A stretch of DNA of 64,000 nt from assembly GCA_905221605.1 (NCBI GenBank), contig CAJNDS010002105.1:436001-500000 (forward strand). Reading direction: 5' to 3'. Positions 12,010 to 24,663 of this stretch are shown here, piece after piece. The notes under the pieces are model-generated. The model made no database searches, was not told where the DNA came from, and saw nothing but the letters and a program-made list of their open reading frames with translations. The DNA comes from Symbiodinium natans. Taxonomy: Eukaryota > Sar > Dinophyceae > Suessiales > Symbiodiniaceae. A program made the position numbers and the translations under genes. Numbering within the stretch: position 1 is the first letter of the stretch; every line of letters starts with the position of its first letter.

Positions 12010-15000
12010 GTTTGCACCTGTGCCCATGGTCACTTGTGGCCGATTTGCAATTCAGGTTTTGACACGGGACCCCACGTTGGCAGCCATAGCTTTCGAAGCC
12101 GAAGATGAAGAGTGGGCGACTCAGATTGACATCTCCTGACCGTTCCTGGAAGTTTCCAGAAGTTACGAAGTTGCGACGGAGGCCGGTGCCTGCGAGTGAC
12201 AAAGGCCTGACACGGGAATTGCAATAATGCCTCGCCGGACACAGACGCAATCAATGCTTCTGAGTACTTTCTCGTGCTACTTCTTCTTGTCGCATCACAG
12301 GCCCAAAGCTGACATGCAAGAATGTGACACAATTTCAGCATGTAGAACTTGTTGGCACCACTTTGAGTTCCCCAAGACGCCCATGCGACTAACTTCACCT
12401 AGTCACCCAGATGCCCACACTTGCTCTCTTGAAGGAGGATATCCGGCACAGCAGCGCACCGTGCCGACGGCTCAAGCACCCCCAGCAAGTGCACAAACCC
12501 AGGCCGTGAGCTTTGCGATGGCTTCTCAGTGTGTCTTGCAATTCTTCCCAATGCTTCTCAAGACTTCGTGTTGTTGCCAGGCGCCTGCCAGACCAGCTCC
12601 GGTTGTGAGTGCACCACCTGTGGGGTTTCTCAGAACTGAGTCACAGTCCTCTAGAGTGATTTAGAGTTTGGAGTCTGGTGGGAGCGGCCTCCGACATCTG
12701 GGAAGCCAAGCGGCATCAGGTGGCAGCTCGTCCTGGAGGCCACGGCCACTACACGGCATGAGCACTTAGATGCACTGCCGCACTTCAACTTGAGTCACTG
12801 AGTTGACCGTGTCCCATGTTGGCTGGATTTCACAGGATCAGCTCTTTTTCCTGGTGCTGGTGCTGCCAAGCGCCATGCCCAGCCGACGGTCGACTGATGA
12901 CTCTTCGAGTGCCTTTCGTATCCATGCTCACAAAGATGTTCAATATTCAAAGTGATGCATCGAAGGTCTGGGCTGTTCGATGAAACTCCGTCCGCTGCAC
13001 CAAAGAAGGCATGCCTATCGGGTGCTGACGGGTCCAGAGTGTTTTCAACTGGACATGTCATGGATAGGAGAAGATTCTAAGATGGTTAGATTGCTAGGAC
13101 ATGTGCATCTCTCAGACAAATCAGGTTTGCGACGTTTCGCAGTCTCTTGAGGCTGGTCCAACAACGAGGAACCCCCTCTTCGATTCTTGAGACGGGAAGA
13201 TGTACAGTTGTCTGGGACTGGGAAGTAGATGCAGCTGTCGGCATGTCAGCATGCCGACGGCTCGCCGCGTGTCACGGCAAATTCGGAGTATGCCTCTGCA
13301 ATGCCTTTGCAACGCACAGAGCTTTCCAGCAGGATGCGTCGAACCATGTCGAACTCCTAGGACGAAGTGGCACCAGGCTCACAGCAGTCAAAGGCCCTGG
13401 CATGACGTTGTTGCCTCATCTAACGGCAAATTGAAGACTACTGACCAGATCGTGCAACGATTCGAGCCGTTCGTCTTGAGGGGAAGGCAGTAAATCCTGG
13501 TGGCTGTAAATGCATCCGCTCGTTGAGCTTGTGAGTCTTTCCAGAGCAAATAGACGACTCAAAGCCTCACAGGCCTGCGGCGACCATTGGGCGGGCAGTC
13601 GTTTTGCAGCTAGATGCTGCCCAGTGCCTCGATTTACCAAAAAAGGACCTGCGCGGTAATTCGACTTTTGCGATGGAGCAGTGCAAGTTGCGTTGGCTGG
13701 TCCAGCTCAGATCCGGTGCACACACTCTGCAGCGATGCAAGGGTTTATCAGCAAGGCTGTCTCCCGTTTCCTTGCGCTTTTTCCAGGCGGCAGGCGTCCA
13801 GCTCAAGAAACACACTAGCCATAGGGCCATAGTCCCGAGGCTTTGGTGTGGTCCTCAGCTGCCACTCAGAATAAGAATGCCTCCGATGTGAAGCCAACTC
13901 TCAACTCTGCTGAACATAATTCCCATCAATTGAGCTGTAGTATGATAGCAAGCATGACACTTCAGAGTTGAATTTGAGCTGCTGACTCGGCAAGTTAGAC
14001 GCTTTTGCTCTTGTTGAATGCTGTGGCTCGAGTGTGACAGTAAGTTTGAGCCTGAACAGTGGCGACGCAGAGCGTGCCCTGACATGGGCGCCTCAGACAT
14101 CTCTTCGGACTGGAACCTGCAAGGTGGATGTGTATTCTTTTAAAGTTGGCTTCTTCTGCGATTTGCGCAGAGACGATTGAAGAGCACCCTCGGAATCTCG
14201 ACACTGGCGTCCGGGGAGTGCGGTGACACTTCTCCAGTGGTGGCTTTCCTCCTGGCGCTTCACTTCCTAGGTCCACAGCAGAGAACCATGTAATGTAATG
14301 GAGATCGAAGGTGCAGTTCAAGGACGCTGTGATGCTCGTTTGGGTTTAGCTCGTTGTGGAGACCGCTTTCTGGCTGCCTTGATCTCGTGTTTCCTGGTAA
14401 ACATCAGAATCACAGGAATTGCATGATGCTCAGGGCAAGACTGACATTCCTGAAGTTCCAGCACTAGCAAGAAAGCCGAGACTTGCGACGGCAGCGACTT
14501 GGTCGGAGCCACGTCATGTGTTGAAGGTGTGCAAGGGTTCTGTCCGTTTGCAGTTGTTTCAGGCCCGATGGTTCTCTTGCTTTACCAAATTGTACTGGAA
14601 GTCGGTTCTGTGCTTCTTGAGGTGCTACGCAAGCGGGCTTTGGAGGGCACGGCTTGGAGCCTACTGCGCAGACTCTGTGACGAAGAGATGGAAGCAGATG
14701 TGATTCTTGGACTGAGCTATTCTTTGGTGTCGCATGCTGAGAACGTCGTCTCGTGTGCCTGCTGCAGATATGTAAGATTTTGTTTAAAGATGCTCAAATG
14801 TCTGAGGGTTCATTTCTCGTGCATCATTACACCGGATTGGTGCCAAGCTCTGTGGCTGCGCACGGCCCTGGCGGCCTCGGCCATTGCGCCAAACGCAGAA
14901 GCCTTAGCTGTGCACCGGGCTGTGACGGCAGTGACGGCATCATTGATCCGTTTTGAACGCTGACGAAAAGACTGTTTAAGGTGATATTGGAAACACGCCT

Positions 15001-16239
15001 GGTGACCTCTTGCGCACATGCTAACTGGTTGGCTGCGGTGCAGCTGCTCCGTGAGGCCGAGTCTATTCAGCGCGAGCCTTGGCAGATTGACAGAAGATTT
15101 GACAATTGTCGACAACAACAGGTTTGAGAAACACAAAGTGTCGGAAGAGACTCCGCGAATGCAGCACTTTGTGAGATACGCTATGCGGTGACGCTGTGAC
15201 TTAAGGATGCTGTGCTCCTGAATTCTGCCATGACAGCCCTAGAGGGCCGCTGGTGGCAAGCGTTGGCACATCTGCCGCTCAGACATCGGATTAACATGCT
15301 GCTGTGCTCACAAGTTCATGCATCTCTTTTCTCTTTTCTCTTGCACCAGGCAGACCAGTGCAGCGTTGTCCTGCACACCTGATGCAGTGGCCTTGAACAC
15401 AGCCATAAGTTCCTGCGCCTTGTCTGTTTGCTTAGTTCATGGACTGTTTGTGCTTTTGCCAGATGGTCCATGGTGACACAACAAATGACATCGGCGCATG
15501 TGCCAGAGGTCATGCTCGAGGTGTTTGGACTCTGGCCTTGCATCTGCTTGGAGGCCGTCTGTACAGCTGTATGCTCCGGTATGCTCCGAGCACTGCGTTC
15601 AAGAAATCACACACTTCGCAACAGACCTGAGACACTCCAGTCACGTTCCGAACAGTCTCGACATTGCAGTCTCTGGGAATCTTGTGGACCTCATTACCCT
15701 CTCTGGGGCCATTGCTTCAGCGCAGTGGCTTCTGGCAGTGTGCCTTCTGAGCCTTTTGGGATGAAATTGGCAAAGCCCGTGTGAGTAGTTGTGAATGTTC
15801 TGATTTAGGCTCGGCCGGTGAGGCATCTGTGCCCATGTTGCCGGCAAGGTGAGATGAGTCCAGCGGAACTGATCCCCAATACTATCTGCCTGCTGCTAAG
15901 TCGTCAACAGATTTTCTTAGAAGTTGTATACGTTGTATTGCGTTGCAGTTTTACATTGAGTTGCACATGCTGACATTGAGTTGCGCCTTTGAGCACGCAC
16001 TCGAGGCTCTCGGTTCAGAGAAGCTCCTAGGGACTCTGACTATCCCTGACTGTTCTGTGGGGTCCCAGCAGGGATGGCGCACTGGTACTCTGTATTGGGA
16101 CGACGTGAATGGACCGATTCGTCGCGGGATCTCGAGCCCGGAAGAGAGACACAAAACGTACAACATGGACGCCCTCGCGGCCCTCGCTTTGAGCCCACCA
16201 TTCGTCAGCGCATCGCCCGGGCGTAAAGAAGAGGAATGA
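12010..16239 (+). CDS. PPR-like repeat protein candidate, multi-exon, degenerate
   Basis: Several open exon-like stretches carry the helix pattern of dinoflagellate pentatricopeptide (PPR)-like repeats, where a consensus such as SAISACxKxxxWxxALxLL recurs. Examples are LAAIAFEAEDEEWATQIDIS (about 12075-12135), LLRRLCDEEMEADVILG (14660-14720), WLAAVQLLREAESIQREP (15025-15080), MTALEGRWWQALAHLPL (15230-15285) and LVDLITLSGAIASAQWLL (15680-15740). The last exon-like frame runs to a stop at 16239. If PPR, the protein would bind organellar RNA; a targeting peptide was not found. Most positions of a 35-residue repeat cannot be aligned by eye, and the start (a frame opens near 12010) and splice sites are guesses. 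It could be a decayed gene or an unrelated helical-repeat protein. Confidence 0.33.
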
Positions 16240-16556
16240 ACAAGGATCCTGACCCGCAGGATGAGGAGCGGTGAAATTATTGGCAATCGCTCACTCTCGC
16301 GGTCCCCTCACCGCCTCCTAAGCGCCGTCCCCTGCTCTCTTCTGCTTTCCTCCCGCCGCTCCTCTCTCGCTCTCGCCCTCCTTGCTGCGTCGCTCGACGC
16401 TCGCGCCTCCCTCTCCTCGCCCCCCCTCTCGGCCTCTCTCCACGCCCCCCCCTCGCCCTCGCTCCTCGGCTGCGCTGGGTTCTTGCTGTCGCGCCTCTCT
16501 CGCTCCTCTCCCCCTCCTCCGCTGACCGCCTTTTCCGCTCGCTCCCTCTCTCCATC

Positions 16557-16573
16557 CCGCGCCTCTCTCTCTC

Positions 16574-16609
<36 letters not shown>

Positions 16610-16737
16610 GCTCTTGCTTTCGCTCTCTCTCTCTCTCTCTTTCTCTCTGTCTCTCTCTCTCTCTCTCGCTCTCTGTCCCTCTCTCGCTCTCTCTGTCTCT
16701 CTCTGTCTTATCTCTCTCTTATCTCTCTCTTATCTCT
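16557..16737. repeat. CT-rich microsatellite
   Basis: Nearly pure CT dinucleotides with TCTCG and TCTGT interruptions, preceded by 250 bases of pyrimidine-rich sequence (16300-16555). The run ends shortly before the proposed P450 start codon at 16764. Frames across it are low-complexity. Confidence 0.9.
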
Positions 16738-16763
16738 TCGCCAACATCAGGACACAAGTTCGG

Positions 16764-19700
16764 ATGAGCTGCTGCAATGTAGTAGCGGTGATCCTGGTGA
16801 ACATCCTTGCCCTTCCTGTCGAAATCTTGGGCTTGCCCTTCATGTTGCTTTGGATTCTGCTAATGTCGGAGGCTCAGGAATTGGTGTATCCAAGCATCTG
16901 AGCGCTCCGTCTTTCAGGGTCAGCTGAGTTGATGGGCGAAAGGGGGTTCCCGGATTGCTTGAAGGCCCAGAGTCCATACAGGCCCGGCAACGGCTGGGCG
17001 GCTGGGATTGCCTGTTTTGCTCAGGCTTAGCCTTTACAATCGAGGGTTAAGAGACGAGCAGGATCGAGGGTAGACGAGGCTTGTGAAAGTAGGCGGGCTT
17101 TTACTTACACGCACATGGACACCTCAGCGGCATCACAAATCCAGATGTCTGAGGCCATTGGCGAGCTTTTGCTCGTCACTCAGCTTGAGGCGGCGCGCTG
17201 CTGCCCTTGACGCTCGGAAAGAAGATCCGCTGATTGCCCAAACCTGGGGATCACTGGAGGCCTGGCAAATTGCAGCAACTTGCCTCTCGCGACTCTCGCG
17301 CTCGAATCCCTGACAGGAGCTCTTGTCTAGACCCGCGATTAGCGTCGATGCCTCTTCATCGTGGCCCATGATCTTGCCGGCGGTGTTGCTGCTTCCAATG
17401 CTCCTGGCACCTTGGCAGCGACGGTCCCTTGCCATACGAGTTATAATGGTTCCTGAAGCTTCCCTTGTGCCTCGGGAGGTCAACAACTTGCTCGCCATCT
17501 TGGTCCCCCCGTACTTTGCTCACATCGCTCGCATGGCAAAATGGCATCAAACATCTGCCACAGGTGACACCGCTAAGTTCTCGATGTCTTGTGAGTCTTG
17601 TCACGACTAATTTCGGCTGCAATTCGCCAGGATGCGGAAAGGTGTTGTTTTCCTGGTATTACTGGAACTGGCACCTTCTCTTTGGCACTCTGGTCGGGTA
17701 CATGGGAGAGCGGCGCGTTAGCGCCTACGCCTTTGAAGGCTGGTGTGGAAATTGCAGAGCATGGTTCTTGTGTGGAGAGATGCAGGAGAAGCAGGGAGAT
17801 GGAGCCAACGTGGGAACGTGCAAAATGCAATCGACAACCAGCGCCCGTAATCAATATCCTACATACCAAGCCCAGCCAAGCAAGCCTCGAAGGCGAGAAT
17901 CGGGAAGGAGAGAGGCTTTAGAGGCCAATTTGGGTGCATGCAGGCGAAACGCAAGGATCGCCGGACTTTTGGTGGCACGGGCAAGGCAGGCCATTGGCTT
18001 TGACAGCCCAGCCAAAACAGCCGACAACTGCTTCCTTGCAGGCTTCTTCACCGGAACGCACGCTCTGGCAGATCAACTTGCAACATGTCCGCAAGATTAT
18101 CAGGTGCACGGCTTGTCGCACAGTGGGGGTAAACATAAATCAGAAGGGGTTGGTGTTTCCAATCGATGTATGCGTACTCCTTCCAGTCCATAGCCTTTCT
18201 CAAGGAATTCTCAACTCAACACTTCCCTACTTCGATCTGAAGTGAGTAGTGCCGGCACAGGATGTGGGTAGCAGTGAAGTGGTTGCACCAGGACTCTGAG
18301 CGTAGCCGGTTCAAGCCACATGAGCACTCTTCTGAAATCTTCTGGTGATCGAAGACGGCGTACTTGGTGGCATCCAGTCTCTTGCGAGATCAAGACGTGC
18401 ATTGAGGGTGCGTTCTGAGGCCATGGGCGCACAGGATCGGGGACTGGGACGGGCCGCTTTTGATGCCGTGGTTCCAGAAGTCTTCCCTCGCGATTTATTA
18501 ATTTTCATGCCGAACGAGTTAGAGGCCAGGGTCGCACATCATCAAGTAGTGTCTGCGAATGGATGTTCTCAACCGGATGGGCCAGGCCAAGTCGACCTCC
18601 AAGTGGGCGGAAACCCGGAGGGCTCTTCATGATTTCTGGCTCTCGGCACTTCAGTCGCATATATCATATGCCGGCCACATGATTGGTTGCATGGCTAGTA
18701 TGCCGATCCGTCACCCGTCCCAGGAGCAGGGGCCAAACTACACGCAGCGGGTAGGGCACTTGAAGGACTCGGCACTGCGCGACACGCTGACCCTTCAATT
18801 AGGTCAAGCTGCTGCGTATCCAAGCCCATCTGCCATCTGTGCAGGGACTCGTCAAAGAAGCCTGGGCTAATCCGAGCCTGGAGGACTTGGCCTCTATCCA
18901 GGCCATCGAATCACGCGGTCACATGCCACAGCCTGCCATGAGCAGTGCCAAGGTAACAGCAGGCTTGGTATCCCGTTGTGTGTTCTACGTTTTCTTCGGC
19001 GAGTGGCTAACGGGAGAGGAGGCAACTTGATGCTCTTTGGGCGTGTGGCTGCCCTGCTGTTGCTGCATAGATGTTCTAGACTAGACGCATGCCACAGCCG
19101 TCACCATCAGGCCGAGATCATGAGACGATGGGCTACATGGGCCAAGATACAGGTTTTGCCGCGGTTTATGCATCGGCGACGCAGCTGACGATTAGACCGA
19201 GAGAGAGCGAGAGAACCCACATCTTCGCCTGCAGCACTGTCCAGGGCACACGACACAGCGTTGCCACGCCGTCACAGGCTGATGTTCAATTTCCTCATTG
19301 TCAAGTCAAAAGAGTTGCGTGCGGAAACCATCAGATTGATCTGCCAGCGCAAGTTGGAGCAGCTTTGCTACATCAAGTCGCCAAAGGTACTAGTAGGCTA
19401 CATAAACGGCACGCAGTGGCACTTGTCCATGCCCGAGGCATGTTTTCACTACTATGAATTCTTCATTCAGCCCGGCCAACCGTCGCAAGTATGATATCGA
19501 CTTGTGCAATGAACTCATGTTCATAGTTGGATTTGCTGGAATCGGGGGACCTACTAGAGCAGCATCTTCGGTGGGAAAGTGTCCTGACTGATGTGAGATT
19601 GCATGCCGCGACTTGTCATGGCTGGCAGTAGGAGTAGCATGCTCTGATGGAGGCACGCCGTGTGGGATTGAGCCAAGGTTCCTCTTGGCACAGCAGTCAG

Positions 19701-20113
19701 AGGACAACACTGGAGTGGACTTTGGTGGAGCAAACAGTCAGTGGATGGTTTCATTGTACAAGAAGGACCCCAAGGCTTTCATCATGGAGACTTGTCGCAT
19801 TTCATCTCCGGTCGGCACCTTCACCACCCGGCTGACTGCAAAAGCCGCGAAGGAGCTGGGCCTGGATATTGGGTCGGCACAGGAGTCGCATGCTGCCGGG
19901 GTGATCAACGTAAGCAATCTGGATCCGACCAAGTTCCCGGAGCCCTACAAATTCGATCCTGCACGTCCAAACTTGCCAGATGCACTGACATGGAATGGAA
20001 AGGCTTTCAGCTCCAGAGAATGTGACTACCCGCGTCTTTGTCCCGGCCGCGAGTTGAGCATACAGATCGTCAAAGCTCTGGTGGAGGTAGCCCTGGAGGG
20101 ACAAGGAAGTTAG
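16764..20113 (+). CDS. cytochrome P450, CYP74-like, multi-exon
   Basis: Haem-thiolate enzyme. The best evidence is the 3' part: an I-helix-like exon ELMFIVGFAGIGGPTRA (about 19509-19558), a K-helix ExxR as METCR (Glu codon 19787), the PERF-like FPEPYKFDPARPN (about 19934-19972), and a haem loop SSRECDYPRLCPGRELS with the thiolate Cys codon at 20039-20041. The stop is at 20111-20113. The I-helix lacks the usual acid-Thr pair and the loop lacks the usual FxxGxRxC spacing; both are known for CYP74-type enzymes (allene oxide synthase, hydroperoxide lyase), which rearrange fatty-acid hydroperoxides without O2. Upstream exon candidates are a hydrophobic N-terminal anchor from ATG 16764, FPRDLLIFMPNELEAR (about 18485-18532), and SVQGLVKEAWANPSLEDL (about 18836-18890). 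The family is confident; the CYP74 assignment and all upstream exons are inference. Confidence 0.72.
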
Positions 20114-20309
20114 CTCGAGAGGGGAGCACAAGTCTTCCCTGCCTTTGACCCGTCGACCTATTCGACTTGTTACCATACAGTGCGGCTGTCTGCTAGGCGG
20201 GTGGCAAAAGGCCCAGTCGCAAACAGACATTGGATTGGTCGAATGGCCCACAAACAGCGTTCGGATGGGGCGTTGCTAGTTATCATCACCCTGGGAGTAT
20301 GTAGCTCTG

Positions 20310-23300
20310 CTTGGTGCCGAAGAATTCTTTGTCCTTCCTTAACACGGTTCAGCACCTGGCCTCTCTCCCTGAAAGGAGCATTATCATTATCACTTGCGCT
20401 GCACATAAGGCATGTACAGTATATATATATATATATATAAGCCCACCACCCCCCATGTGTTGCATCAACTTACAGCTGGACGTCTATGGATCCGGACGCA
20501 TATTGCAGCCTCGCAAAACCCGTTGCTTCAGGTCTCCATCATCGCAGGCGAGCTTGAACACGCACAATTTCTGCCACTGGCAACGATTATCTACTGCAGA
20601 AGCTTGCGGTGCTTTGCTGTTTCCTGGACCTGGAGGAGTGGAGAGGCGCTCTAGATGCGTATGTTTGCAGCCCAGAACAACATATGGTTGCTGCTAGACT
20701 GATTGCAACAAAGTATTCGCCAGGTAAAGCACTTCACTTCGTTGTTGGAGCCATGGGCTTGGGCCTGTAGGGCTTCTGAGGAACGAGCTGAGCAGGTTGA
20801 AACGTGCACTCGTAGCGTGAGTAGTTTGACAGCCGCCGGCTTGTGCTCAGATTAGAATACGAAGCGGAGAAGGAAGCCGTTCTGGAGCGTGCCCCGACCT
20901 TGACGTCGATGGAGGTGCAGTAGATTCAAGCTGATTGGCTGATTGCAAGGTCCACAAGCGAAGTCCCAACCAGCTTGTGGCAGATGGCACAGGGGCCGGA
21001 GCCTTTGAGGTTCTCCTTTCGGGAGGGTGTGGCCATGTGCGGCCTTTCCGCAGCACCACGGCACCACGCGTGGACGCCTCATGCGCTGCAGATTGTTGGC
21101 CTCGGGGCCGAATTTGACCGGAATGCTGGGAGGATCACGCGCTCGCCTCAGAGAGGAGCCTGCTTCTAGGTCCTACTAGGTTTGCACCACCCTACTTGCC
21201 AGGCTCTACTGGGAATACGGCAACTTGTCCAGGCCCCAGGTCAGGCTGTCGCCTGACTTCTTGTACTGCATTACTATGAATTACGACTGTCTACTACGTA
21301 CGCTGCAGTACAGACGTGGCCCGACGTGCCTTTCAGGCCTTACCTCAGCGAGATCTCTCGAGGTAGCGGGAGTGGTCATGTCATGGAACCCAAGGGATAA
21401 AGCCTGAGCAGGTCGGACTGTGCTGATCAGCACAGTGGACGGCGGAGTCGATGTAGAGGATGCCTCAAAGACCATCTCTGGGGAGGTGCGGGCCTTAAAG
21501 ATGTGCGAGAGTGGTCGAGCTGGGTGGCCAGAAAAGTACGGGTCGCACGCATTGGAAATCAGATGGTTTCTCTGGAACCTGGCCGTTTTGCAAAGATTGA
21601 TGTGACTTGTGCTTGTGGCCACACGGGCCCAGTCGCTGCTGGGTGGTAAAGTGGGAGGTGGAGAGTGTCTCCAGCGACTGCATGATGGTCGTCACCCAGT
21701 GGCCTGGCTTCAGGTTACATGCACGTGCGTGCACCTTTGCTACGGGATGCTGTGAGGTACGAGAGGCTGCCAGCGGGAAGGCCTGCATAGTACGTTGCAT
21801 GGACTGGGCTGACGAAGCTGCTCTTCACTTGGTGATTGTGTCCGAACTTCGAACATACAATGGGACTGCAAGATTGCCCAGGCGAGGAGGTCGAAATCAC
21901 CTCTTCCGCGAGGGGCTGGTGATGCTTTCCGACAAGGCGCACGCCTCATTCCCACAGTGTGCCCATCGTGCCCAAGGCGCCGACCTTGGCCCGAACATCG
22001 TGGCCTACAAGCGTGCTCGCCTTTTCAGTGCGCATGCTGCATGGAGCTTGAATGCGATTTGAGTCGCAAGAAGGTTGCGCAATGTTGCTTGTGTGGTTTT
22101 GACGTTGTTTTTGCTCAAGCTGATGCTGCAAGAGGAGAGGCGCTGGACCCCAAGATATCCAAGATGTGGCCCATCTGTTTCCTGGCAGCTGGCGCAAACC
22201 TAGTTTAGCATGTGCTCAGGTCAGCCATGGTTCACAGAGCCCGGCTTTGGCTGCTGGCCGCGCTGCCGCTGCAATGCCGCTTGCCCTGCAACATCTTGCA
22301 AGTCTAATTATGGTGGCCTACGTCTGCCGAATTTCCGTGATCCAAACCGTGGAGGCACGGGGCTCTTCTTTGAGCTCAAGGCGAAAAGTGCCGGGCCAGC
22401 TGCGTCTCGTCAAGAGCCCGCCGTACTAGATTTGGTGAAGCTCCATCTGCCCCTTCTGGGCATCTCAGGAATGCTTCAAGGCGACGCCTGGGCATGGGCA
22501 CAGCCTGCATGGAAGCTATGAAGCTGATGGGCCAAATGAGGGTGTTCTGGTTACCTTGACCAGCGGCTCCGGCAAGGACTGCGGCTTTGTGCATGAGCAG
22601 TTTGCCAACCAAGATTTCAAAGATCATGTGGACATGTGCTCGCAGGAGCTATTTAGAAATGTCGAGAGCCGAGTTTGTCCAACCACATGCATCGGTGTGT
22701 AGGAAACATGTGAGGCCTACCGTTCTAACCTTGTTGAGGCCAATCCTTCTGGCCGATTCAGCATTGAGGTTTGGAAAGTTGCATGAAGCATCGCATCCTT
22801 TGCCAAGACTCAAAATTGTTGTGTCATCTGTTGTCAGCGGCTCTCCATGCTTTCCTGTGTCAGGTTATGGAAGAACTGCCTCACAGACTTTGTTTCGAGA
22901 GCTCTGTGGAGGAAAGTCAGATGGCCTTGAGCCCAGTGCACCGGGATAATCCGGGGAGTGACAGCCACGACTGGGAGCCTGTGAGGTGAGTTTCAACTTC
23001 CATGTGGATGAACACGGCGATGGTCGGCTGCTCAGTGGCATGAGGCCGCAGGTGTTCCCTGATTCAGCTCAGGTACCGATCATCATGACAAGGAGCACAT
23101 GGAGTACGTTACGAAGGAACACACAGACAAGGTCGAGGAGCTGTTCCCACGGGACCTCTGCGGCAAGACTGACATGCTCACGTCTGCCCGTCCCGTACTA
23201 GGAGCTGGTCGCCAAACTGGAGGCTAAAGCCAATGACATCCTCGACCAGCAACAGTACGCAATCACCCGCGAGGCATGGCCATGATCCAGACGGCACGTC

Positions 23301-23490
23301 CAGTCACAGTGGTTGGAAACCTTCAGGCTGTGCACCGAGAGACGGCTGAATCCACCAACGCACGCGTGATGTGGTGGACCCTTGCAGAAGTGGCTGCCAG
23401 GCTTGATTGGCTTTTCCGAACGGTTTATGCTGAGCAGCACGAAAATGACCGGCAAACTATTGTAATTAGTGGACATGCCAAGTACTGAGT
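20310..23490 (+). CDS. unrecognised multi-exon protein gene(s)
   Basis: A chain of exon-like frames bounded by AG: LNTVQHLASLPERSIIII (about 20340-20395), FLDLEEWRGALDAYVCSPEQ (about 20624-20683) continuing to ATKYSP (20721), LEYEAEKEAVLERAPTLTSM (about 20853-20915), DVARRAFQALPQRD (21312-21353), STVDGGVDVEDASKTISGEV (21429-21488), NEGVLVTLTSGSGKDCGFVH (about 22535-22595), QVMEELPHRLCFESSVEESQ (22862-22920), HHDKEHMEYVTKEHTDKVEE (about 23079-23138) and ELVAKLEAKANDILDQQQ (about 23202-23255). The last three are charged and coiled-coil-like. No family was recognised, and one or two genes could be present. A TA microsatellite (20417-20440) interrupts the first part. Confidence 0.35.
20417..20440. 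repeat. TA microsatellite
   Basis: Twelve or so TA dinucleotides in what is probably an intron of the unrecognised gene. Confidence 0.9.
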
Positions 23491-24103
23491 AGAACAGTCT
23501 TGATGTCCACGTATCGCGGTTAAAGTGAAGCTGGCGAAGGGTTTACCATGGTTTGCTATGACGGGCTGTGTTACACTGGCTCTTCTCATCATGAAGCGTG
23601 ACTGTCTCCAGCCGCCTGAATAAGGCTGTCCTGATCAGTCTGGCGGCTTTCCAGGTCTCCTACCTCCGCTCGCACTTTGAGGTGAAGCAAATTGTGTAGG
23701 CACTGGTGAGAGTGTGCTTTGCGGGACCTGCAAAGAAGTGCCTCACAGGGCCTGGCCTGTCTTAGGCGTACGGACTACAGGTGTTTGTGTTTAACTGGTT
23801 TTGTAAGTCTCGCCGGCACGCTTGAAGCACGAACAGTCACTAACATAGTGCAGAGCATGACGTCAAGAGCACGCGTCCGAGAACGTGCTCGAGAAGCTGC
23901 TGCTCCATGATCCTTTTGGCGCCCCAACTGTAGCTATTGGACAGCAGAGCTGGCATCCTAAGGGGGCGGATACGCCTACCCACACCAGCCGATGGAATGC
24001 CACGTGCGCGTGAAGTGAAAAGAGCGAAGTATAGCGCAGCATGGCGATGCATTTTTGGGAGCGCATCATGCATCAGACGCAAGGTGAGAGCGTAACCCCT
24101 GAG

Positions 24104-24282
24104 GCATCGACAGCATGCTGGACGAGCTGCAACGATGCCTGGGGCTTGACGGGGGCCCCCAACCTTCTGGAAACTTGCGAGTTGTGAGTGTTCCGTTCCG
24201 ACAGGCGCTTTGCCGCACCATTGCTGCAGCATCTGGATTTACTTACCCCAGCACCGGACAGTGCAACCACCCGGCACTCTGA
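24104..24282 (+). CDS. exon-like frame, possible R3H-like segment
   Basis: An AG-bounded open frame reads IDSMLDELQRCLGLDGGP, then VVSVPFRQALCRTIAAASGF, then TYPSTGQC, ending at TGA 24280-24282. The pattern FRxxxxRxxAxxxGxxxxSxG is reminiscent of the R3H nucleic-acid-binding domain but lacks a convincing RxxH. It may be the 3' end of the preceding gene, a small separate gene, or part of the HEAT gene. The 600 bases before it (23490-24100) showed nothing I could support. Confidence 0.25.
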
Positions 24283-24663
24283 GTTTGAATTTTGGTCAGG
24301 GATGTAACCCATGCAGCTTCCCATCAATCGGTTAATGAGCCAGAAACCTGGTCTTCAGCCGATGTAGTTGGCCGATGTAGTTTGATCTTGTTAGCACAAT
24401 GCTGCGGCAGGGCATGCGTTTCCAATGAAGCTTGGTAGGACGAATGGGACCTGACACATGACATGCAATGCGGCGCACAGCGTGCATCAGTGCTTGCAGC
24501 AGCTTGAGCTGGCTCTCTTCTATGCTGCTGGGCAAAGAAAGCCGGGCTCTCTCCAATTGCTCTCCCTGTGAGGGAGCAGCGAGGTGAGTTGCTGTGTTGA
24601 GTTGCTCAGGACGGCCCCAGCATCAGTGCCCTGCAGCTCTCTGCCAAATCCCTTCGAACTGCA

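Noticed and set aside
16261-16767. Ser/Leu-rich 168-codon frame and its Arg/Glu-rich antisense
   Set aside because: Low-complexity reading of the CT microsatellite.
18186-18215. Possible relic dinoflagellate spliced leader (TCCATAGCCTTTCTCAAGG)
   Set aside because: It resembles the 22-nt leader only with a gap of several bases; another weak match at 18300 is no better. It may be chance.
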